Assembly: GCA_034687125.1 (NCBI GenBank)
Contig: JAQGBZ010000127.1
Span: forward strand, 62,001-126,000
Direction: 5' to 3'
Length of the DNA stretch: 64,000 bases
Source: Neelides folsomi
Taxonomy: Eukaryota; Arthropoda; Collembola; Neelipleona; Neelidae
Numbering within the stretch: position 1 is the stretch's first letter; the number at the start of each line of letters is the position of its first letter. A program made the position numbers and the translations under genes. The notes under the pieces were generated by a model. The model worked only from the letters and a program-made list of their open reading frames with translations, ran no database searches and was not told the origin of the DNA. Positions 49,401-61,600 of the stretch are shown here, one piece after another.

Positions 49401-49767
49401 CCATTTCCGCTCCCATCCCAAGCTTATTTTTAAATATGTGATTCCACCATGAGAGAAGCAAATCTGGATTGTTAATTTTCTTTTTACAATATTCAACTGT
49501 TCTTTTGAGTTTCTACATTACATAAAATATCATGTAAAATCTATCATTCTAAAAGTAATGTATTTTTTAAAAATCATTTAGAAAAATATTTACTTGTCGG
49601 CTTATCTTGACGGCTGGAAATATTGGATGAAGGGAAAACTCAAACAGCTCTTCTCTCACCCAAAGAAAAACGGCATCATCTTTCATTTTTTTGTTGACAA
49701 ATTTATATTTGTTCATTTCACTAAATTTATATTCATTGGAAGCCATTAACCTCTTAAGGAGTAACAT
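46471..49767 (-). CDS. TBCCD1: TBCC domain-containing protein 1
   Basis: Centrosome-linked protein with a C-CAP/TBCC (beta-helix) domain; in human cells it positions the centrosome and Golgi. Exons: 49594-49767, 48662-49512, 48300-48554, 47973-48151, 47741-47889, 46682-46795, 46471-46551; 600 residues (human about 557). Landmarks shared with the human protein as recalled: LFLFIQHFNKLHKKLRHSS, INPFGPYSTL, the TBCC-domain start VNLKIHRCTESFIYAPQL, CENTSIYAICRQLVIS, FFIHTPNRPFLGGCKNENIT, YNTNYPNLETHM and FSVISFPFQMNGS. The ATG at 49746 (MASNEYKF) is an equally possible start, removing seven residues. The intron between exons 47741 and 46795 is unusually long because it holds a 709-bp inverted-repeat element. 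Confidence 0.93.
46863..46949. repeat. Small inverted repeat related to the nearby element
   Basis: 19-bp arms (46863-46881 and 46931-46949, one mismatch) carrying gttaggcttga, flanking 49 bp. The left arm and following bases (aggcttgagtttgaa ... ataatttcca) match the arm of the 709-bp element 120 bp away. It is probably a diverged partial copy of the same family. Confidence 0.65.
46983..47691. mobile_element. 709-bp element with 108-bp terminal inverted repeats
   Basis: The left arm (46983-47090) and right arm (47584-47691) are reverse complements with one mismatch in 108 bases. They enclose 493 bp. The element lies wholly in a TBCCD1 intron. Long, nearly identical inverted ends and a non-coding-sized interior fit a non-autonomous DNA transposon (MITE or foldback type). 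No clear target-site duplication was seen; flanks read ttattgt and gtaataa. The interior is GC-richer than the arms and has an 82-codon open frame (47115-47363, minus). Confidence 0.82.
47115..47363 (-). other. 82-codon open frame inside the inverted-repeat element
   Basis: Starts with ATG (MPKDVSQDASPNL) and is rich in Pro, Ser and His. Composition differs from random AT-rich frames around it. No homology recognised; it may be a captured fragment of host sequence or chance. Confidence 0.25.
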
Positions 49768-50227
49768 TTGACAAAACCATTAAAATACTACAATATATGT
49801 TAAATGTGGATTAAGGCTCTTGTAGATGTGTTTGTAACAGTTGTAATGTATCTGTTAATTGATAAAAGATGATCGCATTTGAGTGATGTTGTTTTAAATA
49901 ATTAATATGAAGGGAATTAATTTTGGATGAAATACGGAAACTATAGGAAGATCTTAATTACAACTTTCATGTCTTTATTTCGTCCTAATCCCTAGTTCCC
50001 AGGTCCTAATCCCATAGTTGATGGTTTTAATAACTTTTAGTGCAAGAGTGAGATTGGAAAATGAATTTTAAAGATTTAAGAATTTATTGACAATTATTAA
50101 TAGTCATATTAATTTAGACTGATGGAATGTTATAAAATAACAAAACAAGTTAAAAAGATTAAAAAAATATAATACAAAATAATAAATGCTCCATAGTCAG
50201 TATGGTTAATTATCGTTAAAAGTAAAA
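49768..50227. other. Spacer TBCCD1 promoter / secreted-protein gene 3' UTR
   Basis: 460 bp of AT-rich DNA between two minus-strand genes; no distinct feature seen. Confidence 0.5.
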
Positions 50228-51259
50228 TTAACTTTCAAATTTATTCTCCGGGACAGGAATTTCTTCATCAATCTCTCTGTTCTTGTCGATAATTTTTCTT
50301 CCAGTCTTGTCCAAGTTAGTGAACTTAATTTCTTCAGTTTTATCTGACGATTCGGGTTTTCCCAACCCAACTTTCCCTAACTTTGCTTCTTCTGGAAATT
50401 GTAAATCGTTGGTTTTGCTCCGTCCCGCATTTTCATTAGCGATCTGTTTTTCATTTCCATTCTTCACCTTCAGGTTTGATAAAAGAACATTTCCCCACCG
50501 ATCGAGAGGGTAAGCGTATTGTCTGTGAAGACTATAGGCGTCTGCCATACCATTTCCACCGTAAAAATTCCCACCAGCTCCTCCTAATATCAAACAATAA
50601 CAATAGTGTTAAAATTCATATAAGGTTTTTTCATGATAATTAATTAATATTTTTTTGGCTTCCTACTTCTTCCAGCATAAGCATTTGTATATGGAGATCC
50701 TGGTGCTGCGTAGCCACTCCCGTAAGATCCCGTTTTTGAATATATTGGATGAAATTGTCCTGGATAATGAATGTTCCCGATACTAGCTTGTAAGCCATAG
50801 TAGTTTGCATATGAATCACTTGGACCATAAGGATCTATAAATTAACAGGAAAACAAAAAAAATAATTAAATTGTATTATATGCTTCTATTATTAACATAC
50901 TATTTATTGAAGTTAGATATTATTGAATTGCAATAACTAATTTATTTACAAAATATAACGCTTTCTCTAATTTAACATATATGAGCAAACACACAAATTC
51001 ATACATAATATGCAAATAATTTTAGTTTTGGATTGAATTTTTTACTCATTGCGTGAGCGTGTCCTCGATTATAGTCAAGATTGATTCTTGAATCAAAGTC
51101 AACAGGCACAATTGGTTCTTCTATAACTGGTTCTGCTATGGATGGCTCTGATTCTTTAGGTGGAGATGATTCTTTTTGTTCAGTAATTTCTTCTGAGAAG
51201 GCAAATGCGTATATTAAAGAAAAAATAATTAAAATGGTTGAACTGTTGAGTTTAGCCAT
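50228..51259 (-). CDS. Small secreted protein with Gly/Tyr-rich middle, unknown function
   Basis: Exons: 51046-51259, 50667-50834, 50228-50583; 245 residues with matching phases. A clear signal peptide (STILIIFSLIYAFAFS) ends about residue 22. Next come a short Glu/Pro-rich stretch (PIAEP-, VIEEP-like repeats), then exon 2 rich in Tyr, Gly, Ser and Pro (YGPSDSYANYYG, TGSYGSGYAAPGSPY), then a GAGGNFYGGNG start to exon 3, and a Lys/Glu/Asn-rich hydrophilic tail. No cysteines were seen in the mature part. The composition is reminiscent of cuticle, silk-like or glue proteins of arthropods, but there is no chitin-binding R&R consensus. I do not recognise the family. Confidence 0.75.
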
Positions 51260-52010
51260 TCTTTCTCAGTTTTTAAATTATTAATGAATCTTTGGGACTA
51301 ATTAATGGATAATTATTTTGGTTTAATAAGTTAGCAAACAAATTAACTTAAATCCCTATTAAATAATCAAATACAATATTTTATGGAGGAACGACGAACT
51401 AATGCTCACAATCAGTCAAGCACAACATACACTATGTAAATAAGAAAGTTAAGCTTCACGACTGCTCAACTTGGTGTTATCTGCTTTCTTATTTTTACAT
51501 AAAAATATAATTAAATAAAACTTATGCTTGGGGCAGGGATTTTCCTAGACTAAATGGATGATAAGAAAAGAACCCTTCGTAAATTTATTTTGAGTCAGAC
51601 TACTCTACCTGTATGTGCCCGTATAAATACAAAGGATAATAATTTTTATTTACTTTTTGGTTTTTTCGTACTTAGGATATATTAGAGAAACTTGAATGTT
51701 CGACTAACATTAAGTATTTTGTCAATCAAGTTCAATTTGTATAAATTCTTTAAATACTACCGATTATGCACCTACCTCGGTATACTGATATATTCTTGCA
51801 TTAAGATTAAGATCTATCTTAGACTCAAACTCAACTACTATAGTAGTTTGGGTTTGGAGTTCACAAGAAAAATACTTAACGGATAAAACCATTTTATGGA
51901 TTGCGTATCTATGAATTTAAAGGAAAAACCCATTTATACATTGCGTGATTTATTTTTTGTCTTGTCTTTAAACTATAATTTTGATCGGTAATTGGAGTCG
52001 TTGGTCTGAA
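51260..52010. other. Spacer without supported gene
   Basis: Promoter of the secreted Gly/Tyr-rich protein gene and 3' UTR of the LOTUS-domain gene. The + frame at 51692-51886 is low complexity and not called. Confidence 0.5.
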
Positions 52011-54088
52011 CTATTCTTCATCGGAGTACTTGATCCCGATGAATAAAATTGCGACAAAAATAAGCTGGTATAAGATCTCAAAAGTCAGGGATGTTCGCAT
52101 ATATTCACACAAGGAGAATCCTTCTTTGTCTTTCACGTAGTTCGTGTGGTAAAAAGCGTGGTCAACAATACAAAAATTGTTAACAACTTCCTCACTTATG
52201 CCAGGATAGGTCAAATGTGTAGGATCCAAAAGTGTCATGCGTTTTGGGACAATCCACAGATGTTCATATGAAGGATTCTTATCTTCAGGATCTGAAGTCT
52301 CCTCTAGGTCATCACTTTGTAAATCTCCTTGGTCATTCATCTCCTGTGGCACTGATTCAATTGTTGGATTTTCTACAATCGAATCACGAGTCTGCTCAGT
52401 TCGTTCAGCACACACAGGATTTGCAGTTCTCTTTTTCTGTACCGTCTTTGGAAGATTTGGTTCAAAGCGGTAAGTGAATTTTTGAGTTTCGGGGGTTGGT
52501 TCGACCAAAATGTCAAAATCATTTTTGCGGAGAAATGTTTGAGACGATTCGTCTGACTGTCTTGAAATTGGGCGCCGACAGGGAGAAACAACCCTGCTTG
52601 ATTTTACTGGTCGCATCAATATTTCAATCTGACAAAACATAATTCATAATAATTGTATTTGGATCTGATTGTTGAGTGTTTAGTTTATGAAAACAATTAG
52701 TGAATTTTTGATCTATACAGGTAGATGTAGAGTGTTTTAATAGTTATGTTGTGTACCGATATTTCACTTGTGTTTTCGTAGATGGGTGCGTTTTTATCAA
52801 CTTCTTGATCAAGAACAGTCTTTCGGACGCTTCTGTATTTGGGTGTAATATATGACTCTTTTAACTGAAATAATAAATATGAGTAAATTAATAATAAAAA
52901 ATCCTCGCTGATTTTTGAGTTTAAAGGATTAAAAATTACAGAGTTAATTAATTACAAAGATATAGTTGTTCTTGTCTCCAACTTTTCTCCGAATTTCGAT
53001 CATGTCCTTTTGAGAGTAAAGAAATTTCTCTACCGTTTCAAATCCAAGTGTTTTCCATGGCGTGGTATCACCAGTGTCATTGGCCAAGAAACCTACAGGG
53101 CATGAGATTTATTATCTTTGAGCATATTATGTTAAAATATCATAGAATTGTAAGACGATTTTATATGTAGGTATGTCTATTTATACTCATATGTATTAAA
53201 TCCTATACAGATAGGGGCACTACCATGTGGACACTTACAATCTTCTGTATTTTCCAAAATATATAAGTTAGCCGGAATATAATTAGGCGGGATTTTATGC
53301 ATACATGCTTTAATGTGGATCTAATTTAATTTTTTGTTAAATTGACAATATGGGTCAGAAAATTGCTCCGAAAGTCGAAGGAATAGTTCTAGGTTTTTCC
53401 AAATGTGGCTATAGCCTAAGATAGTCGAAAACAGATCAAATTTTTATTTCCAATCCGGTGTCGCTAACATAATTAATAATAAAGGTAAGATAATAATGCA
53501 TTAGTTTTTAATTAAACACCGTTTTAACTGTAAAATAATCAAGGTTTAGTTTGGAAAGCACTTTATGATTGTCGATTCAATGAGTTGAAGAGGACCCCTT
53601 CCCCTTATCAAAGTTCCCCTTAAAACCAAAGTCAATCAAGAAAGGTTTATCAATCCTGGAAGAGACGCTGCCTGATTGTTACAATGATGGAAGGACGTCA
53701 TATTGAAAACAGATGAGATCCATTCACGAAAGATATGATTAAAAATGATGATTTTAACCCTGTCCACATGCTAATGTCCCATCCTCTGTACATACCTGCA
53801 ACATCTGAAATCCTCACACCGTTCTTTTTTGCAAGGAAATGTAGAAAAAGTGATTCTCTTAGCACTTTGATGCGTTTGTCCGGATTTGACCTATTTAAAT
53901 ATCATGAATCATATGAATAACGAAAATATTTTATCAACACCATGAAATATAATTGTACAGCCGAGCAATTGAAAATATATTAAATACGTCGCTTTATTGT
54001 TTGATTAAAAAAGGTATGCCAAATTACATACCTACTTAAAGTTAGTAAATGAAATAATGATATATTTTTTAATTTGAGTGTCTTACAT
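52011..54088 (-). CDS. LOTUS (OST-HTH)-like domain protein with C-terminal membrane segment
   Basis: Coding exons: AT of the start codon at 54087-54088, then 53796-53890, 52956-53092, 52757-52864, 52011-52628; 319 residues. The first exon ends ...AT before a consensus gtaaga donor and the next begins with G, so splicing creates the ATG (MSNPDKRIKV). Residues about 5-78 look like a LOTUS winged helix: LRESLFLHFLAKKNGVRISD, then TPWKTLGFETVEKFLYS, then DMIEIRRK. LOTUS domains occur in Oskar, Tejas/TDRD5 and TDRD7, where they bind Vasa-type helicases or RNA. The middle is polar and probably disordered (EETSDPEDKNP). Near the C-terminus a 17-residue hydrophobic segment (FEILYQLIFVAILFIGI) precedes KYSDEE, resembling a tail anchor. 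No Tudor or SGNH domain is present. The LOTUS call is by eye. Confidence 0.72.
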
Positions 54089-54512
54089 GTTGTCTTTTTA
54101 TTGAAGTATGGATAGAATTCTGAATTACCACTGCGTGGTTTAATAATATCGTTAATTCATTAACGAAAAGTGGGTCATATCTTAAACTATCTAAAGATGC
54201 AAAATAAATTAAGGAAAAATATAAGAAAAATTAAACAAAAAATATTTTTTTCAATATTTTCATATGCGCTACTTGGTGACAAACTACTTATATAAAGTAC
54301 CTACTGATGAAATGTGATATTATGAATGCAACGTTCATTTTTACAAAATCTAATTGTTTTTGGTGCTTTATGAATGATAAATAGATTTGATATATAATAT
54401 AATATAAATATTTATTTTAGTTTCGTTTATTCATGAGTCATATTTTATGCCTAATCGATCAAAGGAATAATATGTAGTTTTTATTCACTATATTTATAAA
54501 TATTAAATATGA

Positions 54513-55175
54513 TCATGAAGACATGTAAGGATCTTCGAAAAATCCAAGAGGTTGTAAAGCTCCTTTTAAATACTTTTTTTCTATTTCTGACACCTAAATT
54601 AATCCAAACACAATTAATTTTAATTAATTTTAACTAAATCAAATTTTGGCTTAATTATAAGTAATAATTGTAAATGGGGAAAAGCTCTCTCACATCAAAC
54701 TTCATGATATCAAGGAGATTGAGCGTACTATTTTTTACATCAATGTCGAGATGCCTAAACACTTTTTCTGCCACGAGCTTTTCCAAGTCTCGGTGAACAA
54801 GTTTAATTTGTATGAGCAATGGGAAAATTTTCCCTTTGGCCTCTTCAATCACCCTCATTCTGTCTAGAAAAACAAACAAATCATTTATTGGTTTCCTTTT
54901 AATTACTCCACCAGTTGAGGAAAACGCAACAGATGAATCGAATTACCTTGCACCGACATTTTTTCCATATCGTTCGTAAAATCTCTCATGAGGTTATGAA
55001 AATTGTATTTATAAAATCTAAATGAGCCCATGAGATTTGTTATGTTTCCAATCGTCTTATCTTCCAACTCGTTGAGTTCAACACATGCTTGATTCTCACC
55101 ATTTCTCTTTTCTTTTTTTACCAATGGATCTTTTTTGGAAATATTCTGACAGTCTCCAATACTTGTTCCACTCAT
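54513..55175 (-). CDS. Unrecognised 159-residue alpha-helical protein
   Basis: Exons: 54947-55175, 54694-54863, 54513-54593; phases agree and the CDS is 480 nt. The N-terminal 40 residues are polar (ISKKDPLVKKEKRNGEN). The rest appears helical with heptad-like spacing (LEDKTIGNITNLMGSFRFYK, IKLVHRDLEKLVAEKVFRHL) and ends ALQPLGFFEDPYMSS. There is no signal peptide or membrane segment. The middle exon stays open past its donor (gat|gtgaga at 54692-54693) to a stop at 54655, so an unspliced shorter end is possible; the downstream exon is favoured by its acceptor, matching phase and open frame. A small coiled-coil subunit of a complex is plausible, but I do not recognise the family. Confidence 0.7.
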
Positions 55176-55679
55176 TGTAAAGGATGAAATATGATGAAGC
55201 TACTGATAAAAAGTCTAAAATGAAGGAGAGTCACAAAGCATACATAGCATAAAGTTAAAAGCATTCATTTGATTTTAGAGAATGATTTTATTGTTTTGTC
55301 TGTAATTCTGCGGCGCGGTCTTTCATGTTCTAACAAATACTGTGTAAAGATAAATAGAATACTTACATACAATATATATTACACACTTATTAGCATGCTG
55401 CATAAAATGTAAACAATTGGTTCAACGACATTATAATTTTTAATAATTGTTTATTAAAATTATTTAATCAATATTTTAACTGAAATATATTATTTACATA
55501 TTGGCAATTATAACAATTTCAAAACTTTGTCTTTTAGTTAAGGTACTTAAAATACTAATTGGGCATTGAACCCGTACTCTTAAATTGTATGCACAAAATC
55601 GATCAGTAAATTAAAATGGAATGGCATAAAAATATTACATTGGGGGTGTTGGTATAATAATACACAGAGGCTTCTTAAA
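55176..55679. other. Spacer with no supported gene
   Basis: Promoter of the 159-residue protein gene and 3' UTR of the LGR1-type receptor gene, both on the minus strand. AT-rich; nothing else seen. Confidence 0.5.
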
Positions 55680-58600
55680 TTAAACATTTTGTTTGGTCAT
55701 GTCCGACCAAAAGGGAGTGTCCTCGGAATTCTCGTTTTCAATGTCAGGTTCAATTAAAACCTTTTCAATTAGCAGATTCTTCTCACCCTGATCTGCGGAG
55801 TATGGAATAGAAATAAGCGTTGTTTCCACCAAATTCCTTTCAGCTTCTGGCTCTCCAGAATAAACTTTGAGGAAATTCATCTGCTCAATTTCTTCTTTTT
55901 TCCTCTTTCCTGACGTTGGCCTGGAGGGTAAAGGCCGTCTGTCGAACCGAGGTGGATCGGAGAATGATGTTTCCCTATGGGATCGAATTGAAAGCCGCCC
56001 ACCGTTTGCCTTTCCGTCCCCAAGAGATCCAAGTCGTAGGATTGTCTGCATTGTGGCGTTTGTAGACACGGCCCCGGCCTTGTACTTCGCCGCTCTCTTC
56101 GTACATAGCCCATGCCTTGTTCATCGCCAAGACCAGGATTTGAAATTTACATTATTTATACGTAATTATTTTAAAAATAATAGTTGAATCGTACCAAGGA
56201 AAAGAAATGTCAATTCTACCTGCTTAGGAGGATGAGAAGATCATGTCGATATTGTTTGGTTAATATGGCATAAAGGTAAGGATTACAACAAGCATTGAGA
56301 GGATAGAAGAACACCAACAGGATCTTGGAATCTGTTACTCCTATAAAAGCACATAATGAAAATAACCATTGTCATAATCTCATAATTTTCGTTAATTTCT
56401 CAATGGATCATTATAGGTGGTAGTAAAATCAATTATTTAATTAAATTTTGATTATGGATTTAATAATGGTTCACATAAAATATGTCAATTTTACCAATAA
56501 GTGGAGATCCTGCTATTGCAGTGAGGCCGAAAAAAGCTACAGGAGCCCAGCATGCAAAATCTGTAAAGACCAGAAGTGCCATTTTCTTAGCGATTGCGAG
56601 ATCCGCAGCATCCGCAGGAGCAACATCTCCATGTGAATGTCCCGCAACTGTTCGGTACATTTGATAGTATGCGATTGCGACGAGGGTGAAAGCAAGTCCA
56701 TTAAAGAGTAAGAGAAACGCAAGGTACGCTTGTGCTTCGAGACTGTTTGCTTCCATTGGCAGACAAATACTGAAAAAACAATCAAATCTCATTCAATATC
56801 TAAAAATAATACTTTCAAGTAACTTTCAAATGGTTGATTTAATGAGTGCTCAAAGTTGCAAAAATTTTCTTTAAAGATTCAGGTTTTTAATTTCTTTTTA
56901 TTGTCCTTAAAATTGTCAATAACTTTCTGAATGGAAAGTTTAAATTATTCTCTCATTCCATTGTATCAGTATGCATGGTGGGTATTTGTATGTGAATAAT
57001 TGAATTAAATTAGAACCTTGTTTTCGAGTAGGACGAGACACCGAAAAGAGGAAGACCCGCTAATGCTAAAGAAAGGAGCCATCCAAACGCCATAAGTTTA
57101 TACGCTCCAGAACGAGTGAGCCTTTTGGTCAAATCGATGGCTCTCGTTAGGGCATACCTGAGAAGAAATTGAGTCAAGAACTGTGGCGGAGTGATGGAGA
57201 TTTATTATTTGTATGTTCTTATTTACCATCTCTCTCCTGTAATGACAGCGAGAGTGAAGACGCTCAACTCGGATGCAAGAACTGTTAGAAATCCAGCAGC
57301 TTGACATCCCCAACCAAGCTGCCAGTCGATTGCGTGATTAAAGTAAACACCAAGGGATATCAAATCCTCCGTGGCAATTATGAGAAGGTATATCCCCATG
57401 CACAAGTCCGCCACTGATAGATTTGCCATTAAGATCCGTTGGACTGACAGCTTCCCAGGAGCCAAGAGCAAAACAATCAAAACTGCAGCGTTGCCTATGA
57501 GGGCAAGTGCAACAACAACCCTACAAAATATTCAAGTTAGGGCAAGTGCAAAGTTACGAATATAAAAAATGTCGAGAAAAATGTTAAATCTCTCATATTT
57601 TCAAGAATGGCTTAAAAAATTTAAATAAATTTTTCTTACTTAACTATGTCCATTAGTGAGGATAAAAGGCTTAAGAAGGAGGAAAGTCTCATGTCCAATT
57701 ACCTTATGGCTTGACTACATTTCCAAGCAATATAAGTAATATGGTGAACGTCAAGGATGAAAATGAAACCAATTTGTCAATGTCAGGTTTAAAAACATTA
57801 AAAATAAGTGAGAGTATTATGAGTGTAAAGATAATGGATCAGAACTGATAAGAGAAGATTCTCAAAACTGGAATCTATTTACCAAACAGCTCCTCGGAGC
57901 CAAAAGTTTCCCATGATGTCTTCACATGGGCTGAAAGCATCTGGGGACGGATGGCAGTTGACTTTAGGAATCTTCTTTTGCGTCAAGTTCCCGCAGTGTT
58001 GTATGGTCGACGTTGGATTCACTTGGCCCTGGTGCCATGCAAAATCCGAATCTTCCTTCAGATCCCCTTCCCAGCTTAAGCTACCCTCATCACTATCGGC
58101 GTCAAATTCATCTCCTTTAATAAAGAATATATTTTTCAATATTCACAATATAAGTATTATCTAAACATGAAAAGAATGTCAGAATGAAGGAAAATTAGCT
58201 ATAACATTCTAATATACCTAATATAACCCTACTTTGGCTCTACAATGAATCGCTAATACTATACTTTTATTACAATTATCATAAATATCATATAAAATAT
58301 TACATATTAAATGCAATATTTTATATGATAGGTATATGGGTGAGTTATATAACTTTTTAAGTATGGAAGTAATTTGTAATTTGATGGTAAAGTTAAGAAT
58401 GCTGGTACTATCACTATTCTTACTAGATTAAATAAATAACCAAACTTGGAACGGACGATATTTTACATTCGAAACATCTTTAAAGGAAAAGTTAGATGAA
58501 GATGATATTAAATTAAAATCTTGTTTTAATTTGGCGTTGAGTGTTATTAATGTGAGGGGATTTGAGACGAAAGCTTATAGTTTGGAGTAGGAAAAGGAGT

Positions 58601-61600
58601 GAAGAAAGCACTTTCCTCCCAGTAAGGTAAAGAGATTCAATTTTCTTAGACTTTTTGTTTCCAACTTGCTACAACTTTCCTATAAGTGATTTGAAGTATG
58701 AAATAGAAAACTTTGAAAAAGTCAATATGATATGAGAGGAGATCGAACACAAAATTTCGCTTTCGTTTCTCATCTTTTAATGGATTTATAATAGGAAGGG
58801 GCAATTGAGGAGCTTAAGTACAAAAGTTACCCTTGAAATAAGATCCTGGGTCAAATACAAAAGAATTGTTGGTTCTTGTCCCATTACTCCCTTTATCTTC
58901 GAGGGACAGTCTCCGTCGCCTCTTTTTGGTCTCAATTGCTTCTTTGTTCTTCCGACACATGTCTTCTTGTCTTATCAGAAAGTCCTGAAATTTGTTTTTA
59001 TTAAATTCCCAATTGATTTCTACCTGTCAGTTGAAAACTTTGAAACGTTTAATACTTTATTCACCATTTTTCAAGTTTGATAAATTAATTTAAAACTCAT
59101 TCCAAACAATTTTAATCATTTTCTAATATTAAAATGTGGGACGGCTAAAAGTAAAATTTAATGAATTTGACTATAACATTATAGTACGTATTTTACATCC
59201 ATAGCTTTAAATTTTGTAGAGCTATAAGTAAAAGATTTTATAGCCATGCCATGAGAGAATGGGATGAATTAATGGTTTAGTATATTATAGTTATTTTGTG
59301 AAAATAAAAATGCTATTACTCGGTCGAAAGTGCGTATAAATAAAATCATGAAAGAGACTAAAAAGAATAAATCCAGAGAATCTCCATTCGGATCTAATCA
59401 GAGAAAAACGAGGCGATTTGGCCCTCGGCTTCTTCCCATCTAAATTGTATGTCACGCTAATGGACTTCCCTCGCTACGACGACGACTAATGAAGAGGATC
59501 CAGGAAGGTGTCGTCGTTTTCTCAGGTTCCCATTACTCTCACACTCTTTCACTCGTGAAATTCTCCAAGCCAATTTCCATTATCTCCACTTACTTTTCTC
59601 TCAATTCACAAGGGTGCAACTTGCACTATTGGGAAATCTCACCATCTCTCAAATTGAATGTTTAATTTCCAGCCGGTTTTTATCGTGGCTCATTAAATAA
59701 AGACTTTTAGTCATTTTGTACTTTACAAAGAATTTGGTATTGAATTAATAATAAAAAGTCTAAAATGCAGAGAATGTAGACTCTGCTTTGTGGTATATGA
59801 TAGTAGATATTTTAACTCTAAATTGAAATAAGATTTTGAAAGGCAATCTGATACCTTAAACTTTTTGTAGTCTTCAGGGTTGTGAGCTTGAGGAAATTCA
59901 AAAGCACAGCAATGATAAGGGAATGTCATCCAAGCCTCTTTGATCATCTGAAAAAGTATACAAAAGATATAAAGTTTATTTACTCGCTTCTTAAAGAATA
60001 TGATACAAATTACTAAATAAGATATCAAGGAAGAAAGTCAAAAGAATTTTCAAAAGTTTTTTACAAAAATATAAAGACCTTTGATGGCTACAAAATATAG
60101 TTTTAACGATATATAATTTCACTTATAAATAAATTCTATCTGAATTACGACATATCATGTTATAGCTTATAGCAATTTCTTTCAAATTCATTTTAAAATT
60201 CTTTCCATATTAATTTAAAATGCCACGAAGACAATTTAGTGAAAGCGACAAAGAAGACTCGAGTTCAGAAGATTAGATCACAATAAATTTTTAAAACAAA
60301 CTATTTTGTCTAACTTTATTTAAAGATGTCCGGGTATTGAATTATATCCGGTATCGATATATATCCGGGGGTTTAGGGTTAAGTTTTGAAAGATATCCCG
60401 GGACAAATATCGATGCTTTACGGTATACCATAAATTCTGATATAACATAAAAATCGAACAAAAATATTTATAAATGATATTATTATTATCATCTTAACAC
60501 TTGAATGGATAAAAAGGGAAAATTGGAACCTCAAAGTTGTAAATAGACGGCACAACATGAAGACGCTCAACTTTCTCCAAACGTAGAATTTCCAAGTGCT
60601 TGAGTCCTTTTGTGGGCAAAGAGTCGATTGAAGTTTCGGACAGATCCCTTAAGGGAGATGACAAATGCAATTTTAGATACTTCTCAATTCAAAATTCCTA
60701 GTTTTATGCTTTTAAAAATAAGAAATAAAATGGAAGAAGGTGCTTATAAATTACATGAATTGTATAGATACTTTAAATTAAAAAATAATGCCCTATTGTA
60801 CCATATGTCTTATATTTATTTTCCATTAAAGAAAATCTCATATAGACTACTAAATAAGCATTGAAGAAGAAACGCAAAATAAAGCACTTCGTTCTCTATA
60901 ATATTTTCATTCAGGGATCGTATTTCCCTTTCTTAAATAATGCTCTTTTCAATTTAGAAATCCATTTTCAGCCTTTGCATTCGTATTAAATTACCCACTA
61001 TTTACATTTGAGGAACATAAGTTGAAAATGAGGTCTTACGTAAATGTTTAATTAAAAATTCAGAGTTTGCCTATGAGTCTTGATTATCATTAATTTCATG
61101 TTCTCATTAATTACTTCTAAATAGCACTATACGTATCCTGTATGACGTAATACATTTAGCATACAACAAGAAGTAAATGTCGGTGCTCTTTGCAACTTCT
61201 ACAATTTTACTTTCTTCTACTTTTACTTTTGATATTTGATGAACATCATGGGATCCATAGGACATAAGAGAGATAACCCAATATAAATCCTTATTAAACC
61301 TGTTGAACCTTTAATATAGTGTAATGGCAAGATGAAAAGAAGAATAAGCCTGGAAAGGAATTTGGATTCAATAATGAAAATTCTCACAGTTCCCGCAGAC
61401 TCTCAATCCCTTCAAAGGCATCCGGGTCGAGTTCTCTGAGGCCACGGTTCCCTTTTATCGCCCTTAGGATAAAAAATGATCCCAATGTAATTGGAAATGA
61501 AAAGTTCCTTAATGAGAGTTAATTTATTCATTACAACCACAAGACTCATATGGGAATATTGAAAAGTAACTTACAGTCGAGCAATTGTAGATCCTTCAAA

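Noticed and set aside
53735..53920. + strand frame of 61 codons
   Set aside because: Antisense of the first LOTUS exon (53796-53890).
57371..57565. + strand frame
   Set aside because: Antisense of the TM1-TM3 exon of the LGR1-type receptor.
60220..60275. 18-codon + frame [18 protein letters not shown]
   Set aside because: Too short to support, no splice sites around it, inside an LGR1 intron.
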